Origin: Isoetes taiwanensis | Taxonomy: Eukaryota; Streptophyta; Lycopodiopsida; Isoetales; Isoetaceae | Direction: 5' to 3' | NCBI GenBank assembly: GCA_021234155.1 | Contig: JAJEKV010000790.1 | Location: 26,500 to 90,499 of the forward strand | Length of the DNA: 64,000 nt | Shown: positions 1-12,930 of the stretch, one piece after another | Layout: each line of letters opens with the position of its first letter | Position numbering within the stretch: position 1 is the stretch's first letter | The notes under the pieces: model-generated | Told to the model about the DNA's origin: nothing | Seen by the model: the letters and a program-made list of their open reading frames with translations, nothing else | Database searches by the model: none | Program-made: the position numbers and the translations under genes

Positions 1-126
1 GGCCAAAGCCTTCACCAGCCTCGAGATTAATCAAGTAATCGGCACTACCACCCCACTGGGTCCACACTTAAAACAACAAGAAAGAAAAAACCACACGTTG
101 TTGTTCAAAAAAACTCTACATGTGGT

Positions 127-1046
127 TATGTGGAGGTGTGGTTTATTAGAAGACGATTGTAGGTTTCTTTTAAGGAGCTATAGCTTTTTTTTTTTTTTTG
201 AAGGTGTGGCTTTTTTTTTTTAGGTGTGTGGTTTTATTTTTCATTTAAAGTGTAGTTTTTTTTTTTAAAGATGAGTTGTTTTTAAGAGGATGTTGTTTTT
301 GAGGTGTGGTTTATAATAAGGTGTTGTTTTTAAGCATCTATTTTTAAGGAAATATAGTTTTTAAGGTGTCGCGTTTTATAAGTAGGTGTAGTTTTTAAGT
401 AGTTGTTTTCTAAGGAAGTATAGTTTTCTCAATGGTATGATTTTTAAGTCTAGGTGTTGTTTTTGATAGTGTGGTTTATAAGGAGTGTAGTTTTTTAAGT
501 AGTCTGTTTTTGGAAAGAAGTATGGGTTTTGAGATGTGGTTTTATAATTGGGTGTAGTTCTTAAGGGGCTGTTTTTATGGAAGTATGGTTTCTTCAAGTG
601 GTGTGATTTTTAAGTCGAGGAGTCGTTTTTGAGGTGTGGTTTATAAGTGTAGTTTTTTTAAGTAGTTTTTGAAAGAAGTATGGTTTTTGAGGTGTGGTTT
701 TATAAGTGGGTGTAGTTTTTAAGTGGTTGTTTTTAATAAAGTATGGTTTTTCCGGTGGTGAGTTTGTAACTAGGTACGCTTTTTAAGAAACTATTTTTGA
801 GGTATGGTTTATATAATTAGGTGTAATTTTAAGTAGTTGTTTTTAATAGAGTATAGTTTTTTAATGTGTGGTTCATAGTAGGTATAGTTTTAAGTTGTTT
901 TTTTTAAGGAAGTATAGTTTTTGTGTGGTTTATAATTACGCCGTAGTTTTTAAACACTTATTCTTTAAGGAAGTATGGTTTTTCTGTGTGATTTATAACC
1001 ACGTAGTTTCTAAGCAGATGTTTTTTTAAAGGAAGTATGGTTTTTG
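127..1046. repeat. T-rich satellite, ~65-bp imperfect unit
   Basis: The stretch is built from degenerate copies of a unit containing GAAGTATGGTTTTTGAGG, then GTGTGGTTTATAA, then GTAGTTTTTAAG. Clear anchor copies begin near 516, 577, 671, 733, 845, 915, 971 and 1033. Spacing varies from about 55 to 110 bp because copies have gained and lost T runs. No coding frame is convincing. The array stops abruptly at about 1046 where a second, unrelated satellite begins. Confidence 0.8.
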
Positions 1047-1053
1047 AGACGAA

Positions 1054-2397
1054 CAATGCCAAGGTAGATCAAAGATGCCGTGGGCTCCAACATGCCACCT
1101 AGGCTCCAACATGCCACCGGGTTCAACATGCCAAGGTGGCTCCAAACATGCCATGCGGGAGCCCAACATGCCACCTAGGTCGCAACATGCCAAGGTGGCT
1201 CAAACATGCCATGGGCTCAAACACCCACCTAGGGATCCAACATGCCAAGGTGGCTCCAGTATGCCAACGTGGGTTGAAACATGCCACGGTGGCTCCAACA
1301 TGCCAAGGTGGCTCAAATACGAAGGTGGCTCAAACATGCCGCGTGGGCTCCAACACGCCATCTAGGCTCCAACATGCCAAGGTGACTCAAACATGCCAAG
1401 GTGGTAAAACATGCCACGCTGGCTCCAACATGCCATCTAGGCTCCAACATGCCAAGGTGGAACCAAACATGCCATCTAGGCTCCAAACATGCCACCTAGA
1501 CTCAAACATGCCAAGATGGCTCCAACATGCCACCTAGGCTCCAACATGACAAGGTGGGTCAAACATGCCAAGGAAACTCTCAAAACCGCCACGCTGGGTC
1601 CAACATGCCACCTAGGCTCTAACATACCAAGGTGGCTCAAACATGCCACGTGGATTCCAACATGCCACCTAGGCTCCAACATGCCAAGGTGGCTCAAACA
1701 TGCCACCTAGGCTCCAACATGCACCTAGGCTCAAACATGCCAAGGTGGCTCGAACATGCCATCTGGCTCCAACATGCCACCTAGGCTCAAGCCCCGCCAA
1801 GGAGGCTCAAACATCCCAAGGTGGCTCAAACATGCCACACAAGCTCCCTACATGCCACCTAGGCTCCAACATGCCAAGGTGGCTCAAACATGCCAAAGTG
1901 GCTCAAGCCACGTGGGCTCCAACATGCCATGGTGGCTCAAACATGCCACGCTGGGCCCAACATGCCACCTAGGCTCCAACATGCCAAGGTGGCTCAAACA
2001 TGCCACACATGCTCCAACATGCCACCTAGGCTCCAACATACCAAGGTGGCTCAAACATGCCACATGTTCCAACATGCCACCTAGGCTCAAACATGCCAAG
2101 GTGGCTCAAACATTCCACTTGGGCTCCAACATGCCAATGTGGCTCAAACATGCCACCTTGGCTCCAACATGCCACCTAGGCTCAAACATGCCAAGGTGGC
2201 TCAAACATGCCACATGGGCTCCAACATGCCAAGATGGCTTAAACGTGCCGTGGCTCCAACATGCCACCTAGGCTCAAACATGCCAAGGTGGCTCAAACAT
2301 GCCATGCGGGTTCCAACATGCCACCTAGGCTCCAACATGCCAAGGTGGCTCAAACATGCCATCTAGGCTCCAAAATGCCACGCAGGCTCCAACGTGC
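1054..2397. repeat. 19-bp-period satellite with alternating self-complementary monomers
   Basis: About 1.34 kb is made of 19-bp monomers of two main types, CTCCAACATGCCACCTAGG and CTCAAACATGCCAAGGTGG. The tails CCACCTAGG and CCAAGGTGG are near reverse complements (one mismatch), so neighbouring monomers can pair as hairpins. Monomers are arranged in loose groups of two or three (38 or 57 bp). Because 57 is divisible by three and few stops occur, open frames of 60-171 codons appear in several frames and on both strands. These are a by-product of the repeat, not genes. Confidence 0.9.
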
Positions 2398-2845
2398 AGA
2401 GACACTTCTCGCGATCCAAACTACAATTTTATCTTTTGCACATGATATTAGGCCCTATTGAGACCTATACCAGTGGAAATCATTCAAAAAACCCTTATCA
2501 AGCTCGAGATCCAAAAACTTGCTTGCTGGTTTTCTGTGACGGTTCACTAACGGACTTTTTGATCCACTTTGGACTCGTTTTTCTCCATCATCCCAGTTCC
2601 AAATCAGGCCAAGTTTTTTCCCACATGTTCCTACAACTTTTCTCGGATAGTCATTTCAAAAACCATGCAAAATTGAATCATTAATAATAATTAAATAAAT
2701 ACTTCATTTTTACAATGGAAATTAGACAGTTAAAATTGCTTATATTTATATACAAAATTTGTACAAGAAAAATGCTTGACATGCGAGTATTTATGGTCTC
2801 CTAAGGCTTAGAGCCAAATCCTTGGTCATTATGGTGACCCTCTTG
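2398..2845. other. AT-rich spacer, no feature seen
   Basis: Single-copy-looking sequence after the satellite. It holds short ORFs without codon structure and an A/T-rich patch around 2680-2770. I see no gene, RNA or transposon terminus. Confidence 0.5.
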
Positions 2846-2848
2846 GCA

Positions 2849-4160
2849 TCAATGGCATTGTAGATTGGCATCCCCAAAAGGGCTACTGTGTAATCTTCTG
2901 GGGGCCTCCCTCAAGAGCAAGCATAGCAAAAGTCTAGAACCGCAGACGGCCGGAAGTCTTGTGCTATTTCTCGCACTCACAAAGGGCTGAAAGGGAGCTC
3001 CGTAATAGAAGCTTGGTTGTCTTCGGTACTTCCTCAATCTCCCTCGTGCCATGGTACCAAGCATGTACCGGGTGCGGCCTCTGGTGGCGCCTACTGGGTT
3101 GCAGGCTTCTTGGGCAAGGTCTTGCCCCGCCACGGGCCGAGGCCGAGCCGCATCCACTCGCCTTGCCAACGGGCAGAGCTCGTCGCCTTCCCAATGCCCC
3201 CAATGATCTTGAGCTTCTCTTGTAGGCACTTCCGGCTTATGGGTGGTGGACTTCGCCTTCCTTCACTACTGGGATCTCCAGTCTGGTCGGGGAGCCCCGC
3301 TGGTATTCTACTCTCTGGGTTTGGCTGGGATTGCAGCTTAGTCCCGAGCCCTCGCTTGGCAAGCTCCTCTACTTGCATTTTGTTGATCGGCTGCCCATCT
3401 CCCGGCCTGACGGCGGGTAGCCGCCATGCGGCTCTTTGACCTCTGCAAGGGCGTAATCCATCGCGGCTTCGACAAAGATGATGCGGTCGGTCTAGCCACG
3501 CATATCTGGCTGGATGGCTATCGGATGATCGGCCGTAGGTATGGCGGAACTTCACCCCAAAAAGCTTGGGGAGTGCGCCAAGTTATCTTGACCGGTGGGG
3601 GAAGGTCGAAGGATTCCCATCTATAATGGCTCTCCATTGCCCAAATAGACATAATCCAATCCCCAAACCTTTGGATCTCCTCTCTCCAGCTCCCTGGCAT
3701 CGTCTCCTCTGGCAAGCTCTCTAATTCTCTCAGCCCCTATCCGAATAGCCTCATCCTCGGGAACTTCTACACACGAGGGTGGATAGAACTTGAGTAGCAT
3801 GAGAACTTGGTCATGATGTTCGACAAGGTATAGGATTGCTGAAGGAGGTTATGTTTTAGCAAGAAGTGCTCTGACAGGTGAGAGGTAGGGTAAGGGACCC
3901 TATATCTAGCGACAAACCATTGCACCAGCTCGATCAAGAGCAGCTCCACCTTGTTGGAGTTACTAGCAAGTTGCTCACAAAGCTCAGCAAATATCTGAGG
4001 AACGTTGAGGTTACTGCAGCTCATGTAACCTAGTGCGAGCCATGTCCATGGGAGATGGACAAAGGTTGGAAAAGAGGCGCTGGTAGGGCGGTAGAGGCGG
4101 AGGATGAACGAAGAGGCTAGGGTGCCAAGCTTTTTCTCCTGGCGGCTATAGCGGATTGGA
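2849..4160 (-). pseudogene. decayed coding-like region, unknown family
   Basis: This block is clearly more GC-rich than its flanks. It holds several overlapping minus-strand frames that look protein-like: residues from about 4024 down to 3767 (acidic and leucine-rich, starting MSCSNLNVPQIFAELCEQ), then 3715-3518, then 3555-3091 (with KMQVEELAKRGLGTKLQSQ), then 3229-2849. They fall in different frames and are separated by stops, as expected for an eroded open reading frame. I recognise no domain. A retrotransposon gag-like origin is a guess from composition and context. No intact start-to-stop gene can be drawn. Confidence 0.35.
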
Positions 4161-6960
4161 AAGGAGATGCTAGGCTAAAAAGATAAAACCAAAAAAAATA
4201 CCCGTCACTTTATTTAAAATTCAATATTTTTTCAAAACTTAAAAAAAAAAATTATACGGCAGGAATATGCATTTTATACGTGTGCGTTGCTAGGAAAGAT
4301 ACAATTTTCTTTTTGAATTCTAAGACGCTAAAAGTACAATAAGCGCACTCTTAGGTCCCGGGCCCCGCTATTGTCGTTATAATCGGATGTTGATGCTCTT
4401 AGGGGTAATTGGACCGCGTTCGATATGTTGGTGCAAAAATCTCGTCCATCCAAGCTACTTGGAGAAAGTTATGGCCTCGAAACACACGACCTCTTGCAAT
4501 TTATAGTCCTCCATAACCCAGGTCAACCTACATCCTATATTATAAAACCGTATGTTTGGTTCACCGATCACCGGCGGCCGAGATCATCTCAATGTCCCTG
4601 CCCCCCATCGACGGCCCAGATTTGTTTGTTTGCCCCTCCATCCCTATGGACGATCCATATTTGGCCACGTGGCATAGAGAAGAGAGGTGTCGCTTCATTA
4701 TTTTAACGTGGCTTTGCGAAATTCTCCTTTTGCCTCCTTTTTTCTGCACTTTTTTTCATGGAGCCCAGTATGTATCTGGAGGCTTTTGTTTATGAGTCTA
4801 TTCCGATGGTCAGTTAGAAGTTGCGGGTTTGTGGATGAAGAGTGGTCGGATTTGAAAAATGTCCATGAAAATGCCGCAAAAAAGGGCTGGTTCTCACCAC
4901 GATATCTCTTGTGTTTTTCCTTCCATGACTCGTGGCTCCTTTTGAAAAGCATTTTTGACGAAGAGCAGAGGTAGACCGTTATTCGGTAAGTTATTCACTC
5001 CCAACGCCAGCCCTAGGAAAAAAACTCAAAATGATATATTGCGAAGTTGGTCGTGTGACCATTAAAGCGGCTTCAAATTCCTCTTCCGCTTTAACTCTTT
5101 TCGTAAGTGAGGCTTCTTCATACTCACCTATTTCGCTCGTTGATTCCAAGGTTTGGTTCTAGAGCTACAAGAATCTAAAATTTCTTCTCGTGGACCTTCT
5201 ATATAGGTACGTTGCATGATCCGTGCTAAAAATAAAATGAAAGGGCATGTAAGGTGCACGTCGTCTGCTCCGGTTATAGCACACCTGCAGAGCCCAGTAT
5301 GTTCATGTTCATCGTTGTGCTAAAATTAGATATGCAACATTGAAGTGCTTTCTATTGGCAGTTATAATCCCTCAAATTATATTTACCTTTTGGGAGAAAG
5401 CTAGAATATATGAAGGGCAAATCTAAATTTTGTAATCAAAGAGAAGTTGTAACGAAGTTGTTCAAAACTATTAGACTTTACACAACAAAGAGTTGCTTCT
5501 TGTAAGGGCCACAACAGATATAATAAGGTACATCATGGTTATTGAATGGCCATTTATTTTTCCTGTTCTCCATTTATTCATGATAAAGCAGAGGATGGAG
5601 CTTTATTCTCCATCTTCTCCCAATTGAGTCAAGATTGGCCTATGGAAAACTTTTGCGTAAGCTAGCGGTGCATTCCATACTCAATTGCAAGTATCAAAAA
5701 TCACGTGATTAAGCAGCCTATAGCCACATTGCAAGTGTCAAAAATCACAGATTAAATGCAGCCTATAGAGTCTTTTTCCATAAGCTTTTGTCCGTCCTTT
5801 TCACGATCAATGTGATAAACCGAATCAGCGGAGATGTCGATTTCTTTTGTTGTTCTAACCGGTATATTCCAAGTATTCTCAAGCTGGTAAAATGGGATCT
5901 TTTATAGCTTTCATACAAGAGAATCTTAAGCGGTCGTTATGGCACAAATTGCCGGGATCACAAATAAGCTAGCTTCTGCTTCAACGTGGATCGTAAAAGT
6001 GCAGCCTTCAATCTCGAGTACTATTAGGAGGAAAGGCAAAGTTTCTATTGTGTTTCAAAGGGTATGAAACCTGAAGGTTTTCCTAAAGAAAGTGAAGTGA
6101 TAAAAGGATTTCTTGGCTGTACTAACGGTAGGTTGCTATATATTGTTGTAAACATGTTAACCATCTACAACTTCTAATATTATCGTATGCCTCGAAAGCA
6201 GATCGTGATATTGGGTCCAATCGACACCCAAAAATGAGCTAATAAGACGTAAAAATATGGACAAAGACCGGAGATTTGTTGAAGAAATCTCTTTGTAGTT
6301 GTTGAAGTTTGTTGTAGCAAAGTTGGTTAGCATTCTCGCTTTTATTATGCAATCTTTTAAGTTTGACTATTATTATGCAAAGAAATTCAGTGTTTTGACC
6401 TCTTGGTCATTTGACTCTTATGCAGTATAGTAATATGCTTCTGGATTTTGAAGAATAACATTCATATATGTTTGGGGTTTTAAGTAATATAGGCGTAAGG
6501 GGTATTGTTAAAGGCAAGTTAATGAAGGTATTAGCTATACATGATGGTTCGGTTTTAGGGTGGATACTGTAAGATACTGCATGATGTATGACTTCTTAAT
6601 TAAAGATGACTTCTATTATTTTTATTTTTATGGGATGTTTTTATCTTGTTTTCTGGACCGTTGATTTGAGGAATATTCTCAGATCAACGGCCCCTAATTT
6701 TCACTGCCCCCACCCCCACGCAAATTTCAATGGTGCAAAAAACGCACCAATGGTTCGCACCACGTAAATCAAACAAATCCAAAACCATGAAAGCTCCGGC
6801 TATGGACTACCGGACCGAATGAATGTTCGCTTGCCCCACGCTAATCTCTCCACCGGGGCATTCTTCGTGGCAAATGTAGCCTCTAAATCGAAGCTAATGG
6901 ATCGGCCCGAGGGAATCCTTTCTTTACTACTAGATTGGCTTCCCGCCACAAATCGTGACT
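4161..6960. other. intergenic spacer with one short duplication
   Basis: About 2.8 kb of mostly AT-rich sequence with no supported gene. ORFs of 60-95 codons near 4425-4974 overlap on both strands and look random. The only structure noted is the 45-bp duplication at 5683 and a small hairpin near 6657-6692, with arms CCGTTGATTTGAG and CTCAGATCAACGG. Confidence 0.5.
5683..5770. repeat. two-copy tandem duplication, 45 bp
   Basis: Two adjacent copies share ATTGCAAGT, TCAAAAATCAC and GCAGCCTATAG in the same order with a 45-bp offset. Copies differ at a few positions. Confidence 0.75.
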
Positions 6961-6965
6961 ACAAA

Positions 6966-7070
6966 TGACGGCTCAAATCGAGGAACCATTCACCGGAATC
7001 AAGCCTAAATGCCATGAGCTCCTACACACCATAAGAAAAAATAAGCAGTTGTTATCTCTCGCCGACCCCA
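6966..7070 (+). CDS. possible first coding exon, unknown protein
   Basis: An ATG at 6967 opens a frame beginning MTAQIEEPFTGIKPKCHELL. It reaches ADPM immediately before a good donor (ATG followed by GTAAGC near 7071). The reading is hydrophilic and helical-looking, with charged residues typical of real protein. No downstream exon joined to it could be identified, and I do not recognise the family. It may be a gene fragment or chance. Confidence 0.25.
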
Positions 7071-7159
7071 TGGTAAGCCCGCCGCAGCGGCACTCCTCCA
7101 ACCCAAGATCCGTGATTCCGCAGATCCTTTTCCCTGTTTCTCGCATCCTTTTCCCTATT

Positions 7160-8770
7160 TGAACCTGCTCGTTTTCAACCTATTTGAACTCGCTTCTATT
7201 TGCCTCGGCATGGTCGGAAGATGGCGGGAAAGGGAGAGGATGCTCCGCCATGCAAGATCACATCTTTCTCTCGCTCCGGGCTTTTGCCAAAAAAAAGAAG
7301 GGATCATCCTTCTATCCACGCCCTACAAAAAGGGCGCTAATTTTTTTTATTCTTCTCGACACGCCCAAAATAAGTTATGTAAACACCCAAAAAGCAACAT
7401 GACCTCTAAATCACATTAAGCTCCCTCAAATATGGCAATATATACCGCTTTTTTTATATAATACAATACCACAATCATAGTCCCCACCATTGCTTTAATA
7501 CCTCCCCAAATACCAAACGAATTGGGCAAACATAAATAGAGGTTGGGTTAAAGATAAATCCTATGTGGTTATAGATGGTGGATCTTTTAGCTATTCAGGA
7601 TGGTTGTTTTCCAAGGAGGATGCTTTAAGATACTGCAAGGTGTATGACTTCTTAGTCAATGATAATATATGCTGGGAAATTGTTCATATGTAAAGGATGG
7701 AAATGGTTTTCGGACCACTATGTAAAAATAATGCCTACGCTAGTAAGGTTATGGTTTAAAAGGATATACCGGGTATTTCTCGAATGAAAGTGCAATGTGT
7801 TGGCCAAATAAGGGTATGGATAAACTCTAAATGATGGTTGCTTCATGTCCCGAATAATAGTAGCATGAACTTCCTATCTTCACCATCATCTCACACACAT
7901 CAACAAGCTTAGTATCACCAAAGCACAATTTCACATCACACACCATCGAAAGTGAAAGCTAGCTTATTTGTGACCCTGATTATCATTTCTCTAACCAACA
8001 TAAGAGGTTTCTTAGCATTTTACCTAGCCACGTGGTTTCATAGAGGTGGCTTATCATTATTATGTTGCAATGAATTTTGATCAAGGCCTCGCCGAGAGGA
8101 TTAAGCACTATGAGTGCATGATTGGTCGGGCCTTGGACGTACATTAGGCAAATGACGCAAGGGACCTTAGAACAAGCATGGCATTTCAAGCTTCCATTAT
8201 GATATGGAGAACATTGCTTGGTGCATGCAGAATTTACAAACAATGTAGAGGAGGAAAAACACGTTGCATACCCCAGGGGATCATTTTCATGCACTATCAT
8301 ATACACCCTTTAAAACTATTCATGTTCATCTAGAGATATTTGAATTCAAGCATATATGCTATTCAAATCCAGTACAAAGTTCAACGTATGGCAATAAGTT
8401 TCTAGGCTACCACGACAAAAAATGAAAACTTTCTACTGGGGATGAGACTGTTTTGAAAAATGCTTATTATGCACTCAATTGGCTTATCTCGATTGGCTTA
8501 TCTCTAAATCGAGCTATGCAAGTTTGTGCAAGACTCTGTGATGAAAATATAACTTGGAGGAGCAAGCTGTGCACATGCATTGCATTTATGTATCAAATGC
8601 ACAAATAAGATATAACTTTACCATTTTATCTTTGTATCAGTTAATCTTTTCTTCTTCTGCATCTTCATGTGCTCTAAACAAATTGAAGGCATTACAGAAC
8701 TAAATTATTTGTTAAAAACTAGATTTGCATATGGTGCATTGAGAAAATTGCATTGCCATTGCTTACTCCA
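7160..8770. other. spacer; holds a member of a dispersed repeat
   Basis: No supported gene. A 30-bp segment near 7608-7650 (TAAGATACTGCA then GTATGACTTCTTA) is also present near 6568-6600, so a short dispersed repeat occurs twice about 1 kb apart. Confidence 0.45.
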
Positions 8771-8775
8771 AGCCA

Positions 8776-8872
8776 CATTGATATTGAAGGTGGTATGAAA
8801 GGAACTTGAATTGTTTATAATTTCTTCACTTAAAATGCAAAATTGATATTGAAGGTGGTATGAAAGGAACTG
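8776..8872. repeat. direct repeat of ~30 bp
   Basis: The string ATTGATATTGAAGGTGGTAT and the following GAAAGGAACT occur near 8778 and again near 8842, 64 bp apart, and are identical over about 30 bp. Confidence 0.8.
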
Positions 8873-8899
8873 CCATATATGAAAGATTCTTATATGCAC

Positions 8900-11800
8900 A
8901 ATCAATATTCAAGCTCTTTTCTATCCACACACTTTTTGACTCCTCTAATTAGAGCCAAAATAATAGATAAATGTGACACATTAATATCCCACACATTACT
9001 ACACCAGTCTTTATGTGCATTTGAGACCTTAATACATGTCTAAATTGCCATACGTTGTAACTGCATTTTAATTAAGTTAGGAGACAAACATAATCAAATA
9101 TTTATTAGCACCAGCAACCTCCCACCGATCACAATTTCAGCTCCAATGTACTGCATTTTGAACGTACGAAGCTGCTCAAACAACCACTAATGTTTTCCAT
9201 GCTTGAACCGCCTTGGTATAATCATTTGAAAAGCTCCACCAACGTGGCAATTTTCTAGTATTAACTATAGAGTTGGGACAGTTTAACCTAAGGCAAAATC
9301 TTTCCAAACTAACGAGCTAGACTATGGCCAGTGCAATGATTTGGTCTACCAATATCATGCTCATCCGACACGACTATGACGCTCTGCAATCTATAATGAT
9401 GCTCCCATCAGATAAATTGAATTTCCCGCATGGCAACTACATCACCATGGAAGTGCCCTCCGCACAAACTCGGACCACTTGGGATGGCCAAGTGTCCAGG
9501 AACACGGAGGTGTCACTCGCCCCACATCCTTTATATACCGAAGCACATACATGTTAGTACACAAAAGAATCATGCTCAAATAGTATACCACCAAAAAAGG
9601 GTGGCCCATACATCATTATCAACTACATAGCAAGACAACGCATGATACATGACAATATACCATAAGTAAGACTCTACCACGGGGCCGACTCCATGGGTCG
9701 ACTTGACGGCCGTGGCCTCAAGATAGCAAAGCAGACAGAGGTATAACATGGCACCGGCCCGGTATAGAACAATGGTTAGGTTAGCCCACTCCATCCACCC
9801 TCCCCCGTAATATTTTGCATATATATTAAACATGATATGACATAGTTGTAACCTTCTCGAGACGCAATCCCATGGATTCACCCTATGGAACTACTCCGTG
9901 TTACATCTTCCCGCCGACGAGGGTGAGAATGATGAATCCCTCCCGAATCATAACGGTTCCATGGGTGTGCTAGAGGATACGTACACACCGTAGCACCCAC
10001 ATCCGCAGCCAACTTACTCCCCTAAATCTACGCAAAGTCCGTGACGCCCACATAGGCATATATCCCCGCGATCCGTGGGGGTGTTAGACCCATATCCCAC
10101 CCAAAACACAAAGGACCTAATTATAAGCCTAGCACACTCGTAGGAGCCTCGTGAGCCACGCCAAAGAAGGCCCCTCCTCATTTCACTAGTTGTGTCCATT
10201 ATTTAGTGTTGAACCACATCATAGCATCCATGGCCTGTGGGGGCTTTGTGCATAGACCTCATTTACCGGGTTTTAAGGGTTCTAACTAGAGACATCTATA
10301 ATTCTTGGAAGCTTTGGTGTCTCCGGCCCCTCCCCTTAACCCTGCGGACACATAGAAGGAATGTAAAAGAAGGAACATAATCACAATCAAAGCATCCATC
10401 ATCATCCTAGTAACATATAAAAGAGAATTTAACCATTCCATCTATTCAAAGAAGTGTTAGCTAAAGCGCAAGCTATCTAGGGACTAACCGGTCTCCTGGC
10501 TGGAGCCATTGTCGTGAAAGGCTTCCATGCTTCAAGTTTGATCACAAAGAAATGGGTGGCTTCTCCTTCCTCCACTTTTCCCCAATCGATTTAGCGTAAA
10601 ATGGGGATAGGACCCCAATTTGCCCCCTAATTTTGGCAACTCCCCCTTGGCCAATCGATTTGGGTCATGTGGCACTGCCTTATTGGTTGATTTTAACTAA
10701 GTAATAACCTAATTAGATTAATTAGGTTATTAACTAATATTTTAATATAGCTAATAAAAACCCTTTTAGCTTAACCCAAGTTATCCCTTATTGGCCCCTA
10801 AGGGTCTAGTTATATACTGGTGACGTGTCATGGTATGTATACATATACCATATAAATACTGAATGTCACAAATCACCACAATATATAAGTGAGTTCACAT
10901 TGGTCATAAGATTTTTGAAGGTTATTAAGGATCAAGTAAAGATTGATATGGCGGCGATATATTGCGAAATTGAAACTTTCTATTCTCAGATATAATGGTT
11001 TAGTGGGTCAACTGGATCAATTCTGGTCCATGGATCATGAATGGTTCCGAGACCACTCTAGTATTAAATGAGGATAATAATCCCCACTTATTGTTCCTAC
11101 ACATACTGCAAAGAAGAGGATAAATATCATGGCTGGAAATTATGAAGGTGCCTTATAACATTGGCCCTATGTTTGTTTCTCTTAAGCACGATTTTGCATT
11201 TTAGGCATCGTGCATGATCATGTTCATTATAGTTAGTTGGAGACCTTCCTTATGCCCCCTCCCAAAAAAAAAAAAAAAAAAAAAACAGAGAACAAGCCAG
11301 AAAACGGATAAACAACGAGAATAGAAGACAACACAAAAAACAATGTTAGAAAATATTTAAATCGTTGACAAACACACAAAAAATGGGCGCAAAATTTTTT
11401 CTTGCATGTTTTCTATTAAGGGGGTGCTGAATAGAGAAGGCTACACATAGTTAACTTCCACCAGATAATCTCCAAATGCGTTGACATGACTTTATCAAAC
11501 CACTAACTGGTCTTCTATCTGCTAATGTGTTGACATAGCTTTATCGGTCTTATATTTGCTGCATTGACATGATTCGACCACTAAGTTTGCTTATAATAAG
11601 ATTTTTCTACGTTTTAAATGAGCATTATATGTTGTCGCTAGTTGATTGTTTCAATACACTAGACTCATTATAAATATCTATTAGAAACAAGTGCTCGGCA
11701 CTTGTTAATGTAAGTGGCTTTCCATGTCTTTATATGATGTTTACATTTAAAGTCTACGGTTTGTGGTTAGATGATGTTCAAGAGAAAATAAATGTATTTG

Positions 11801-12290
11801 AAATGTGTGATGTTGACACACAATGAAGATAAATTGTTTAGCTGTGAATGTTTAAAGGACTATATATGTTTCATAGTTGGCTTATGTGTTGAAGGTGTAT
11901 ACTTCATTGCCATAAAGTAATGAAAATTGCAATATTTTAATTGCGGTTTAAGTGTGTGGCACCTAGAAAGGAATGTACTTGCGTTCAAGTGTGTGGCGTT
12001 TAAAGCCTTTGTGAATTCAGGGCCTTAATGAATTATGCACATCTGGTTAGTATTTTTTAAACATTTCTAGAAGAGACAATCACAACAAGAGGCATTGACT
12101 TTTTTTACTAAAACGTGTTATCACAGTATAGTATAAGGTTACAATAATGGAAGACTTGCATCATCCACAAAAAAGACTTATTTTGTAGGCATTTTGTAGT
12201 TATGGGAAGAAAATTGTTACCATTTGTTTTCAAATGACTTAGCTATTAGAAAATGCTTTTCCGAGTCAACTGTTTAGTTAACAAAACCCA
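8900..12290. other. spacer; GC-richer island, palindrome and poly(A) tract inside
   Basis: No gene is supported. The part at about 9640-10330 is richer in GC and might be an old retroelement piece, but no terminus, primer site or domain is visible. A 14-bp-arm palindrome lies at 10702-10732. A run of 22 A lies at 11264-11285 without a detectable target duplication. The segment 11008-11075 resembles 37336-37395, so it belongs to a dispersed repeat family. Confidence 0.45.
10702..10732. repeat. AT-rich perfect palindrome, 14-bp arms
   Basis: TAATAACCTAATTA is followed by GAT and then its exact reverse complement TAATTAGGTTATTA. It lies in an AT-rich stretch and could be a cruciform-prone site. 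Confidence 0.85.
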
Positions 12291-12296
12291 CTTTGT

Positions 12297-12842
12297 CGTT
12301 AGTGAATGATTGATGTGCATCCATTATCACCATCTTGACGTGCATGATACTAGGAATCCTGGCTCTGGCTATGGAAATAGCGTTGTGGCATCTTGCCGCT
12401 GTAGTATCTGCTTGTTTCTTCCCCTTCTCTTTCTTTATTCCTGGGCCAGGAATAAAGAAAAGAGAAGGAAGGAAGGAAGGAAGGAGGGAAGGTTCTTTTA
12501 TCGTCCGCGGAGGCCAATCGGCCTATGGGACCCAAATTACACGGGTGCAGCAAGCCCGTTGCTACCCGGATTAAAAAAACCCCTTACGAGGGAAAAACCG
12601 TCGCAGCAACAAGCCTGCTGGCAGCTTACAAATATACATATACACATGAATTCCAAGACCCTCGTAGGCACGTTAGAGGGGACGAGAGGTGAGTCCGCAG
12701 ATCCAAAACCTCCGGAGGTAGGAGCAAAGGGATCGAACCGACGCACAGATCGAGTAGCTCGTCGTGTGCACTGTGTCGCACCAAGAGGTCGTTAGTGAAT
12801 GATTGACGTGCATCCATTATCACCATCTTGACGTGCATGATA
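12297..12842. repeat. 54-bp direct repeats enclosing a 437-bp insert
   Basis: A segment starting CGTTAGTGAATGATTGA and ending TTGACGTGCATGATAC occurs at 12297-12351 and again at 12789-12842 with one or two differences. The enclosed 437 bp is of different composition: a long palindrome at 12423-12468, GGAA-type repeats and a GC-rich second half. The repeats are far too long to be a target-site duplication. They suggest tandem duplication followed by insertion, or the ends of a small element. Confidence 0.7.
12423..12468. repeat. 22-bp-arm palindrome with one-base centre
   Basis: CCTTCTCTTTCTTTATTCC at the left pairs with GGAATAAAGAAAAGAGAAGG at the right; the centre is TGG-G-CCA. Only one extra A in the right arm breaks perfect symmetry. 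The arms are pure-pyrimidine and purine-rich apart from the centre, so both cruciform and triplex structures are conceivable. Confidence 0.85.
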
Positions 12843-12930
12843 CATAAATAAAAGATAATAGTTGACATTGTCTAACAATTGTTGGATATAAGGTCGACAA
12901 TTGCCTCCTTAACTATAAGCTTGGCCTGCT

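Noticed and set aside
1075-2461. Overlapping Cys/His/Met-rich open frames up to 171 codons on both strands
   Set aside because: They are forced by the 19-bp satellite and occur in several frames and both orientations, so they are not genes.
3017-3439. Plus-strand 140-codon frame
   Set aside because: It overlaps minus-strand frames that look more protein-like. High GC removes stops on both strands, and neither is intact.
11264-11285. Retroposon poly(A) tail
   Set aside because: There are 22 A but no matching target duplication was found on either side, so insertion cannot be shown.
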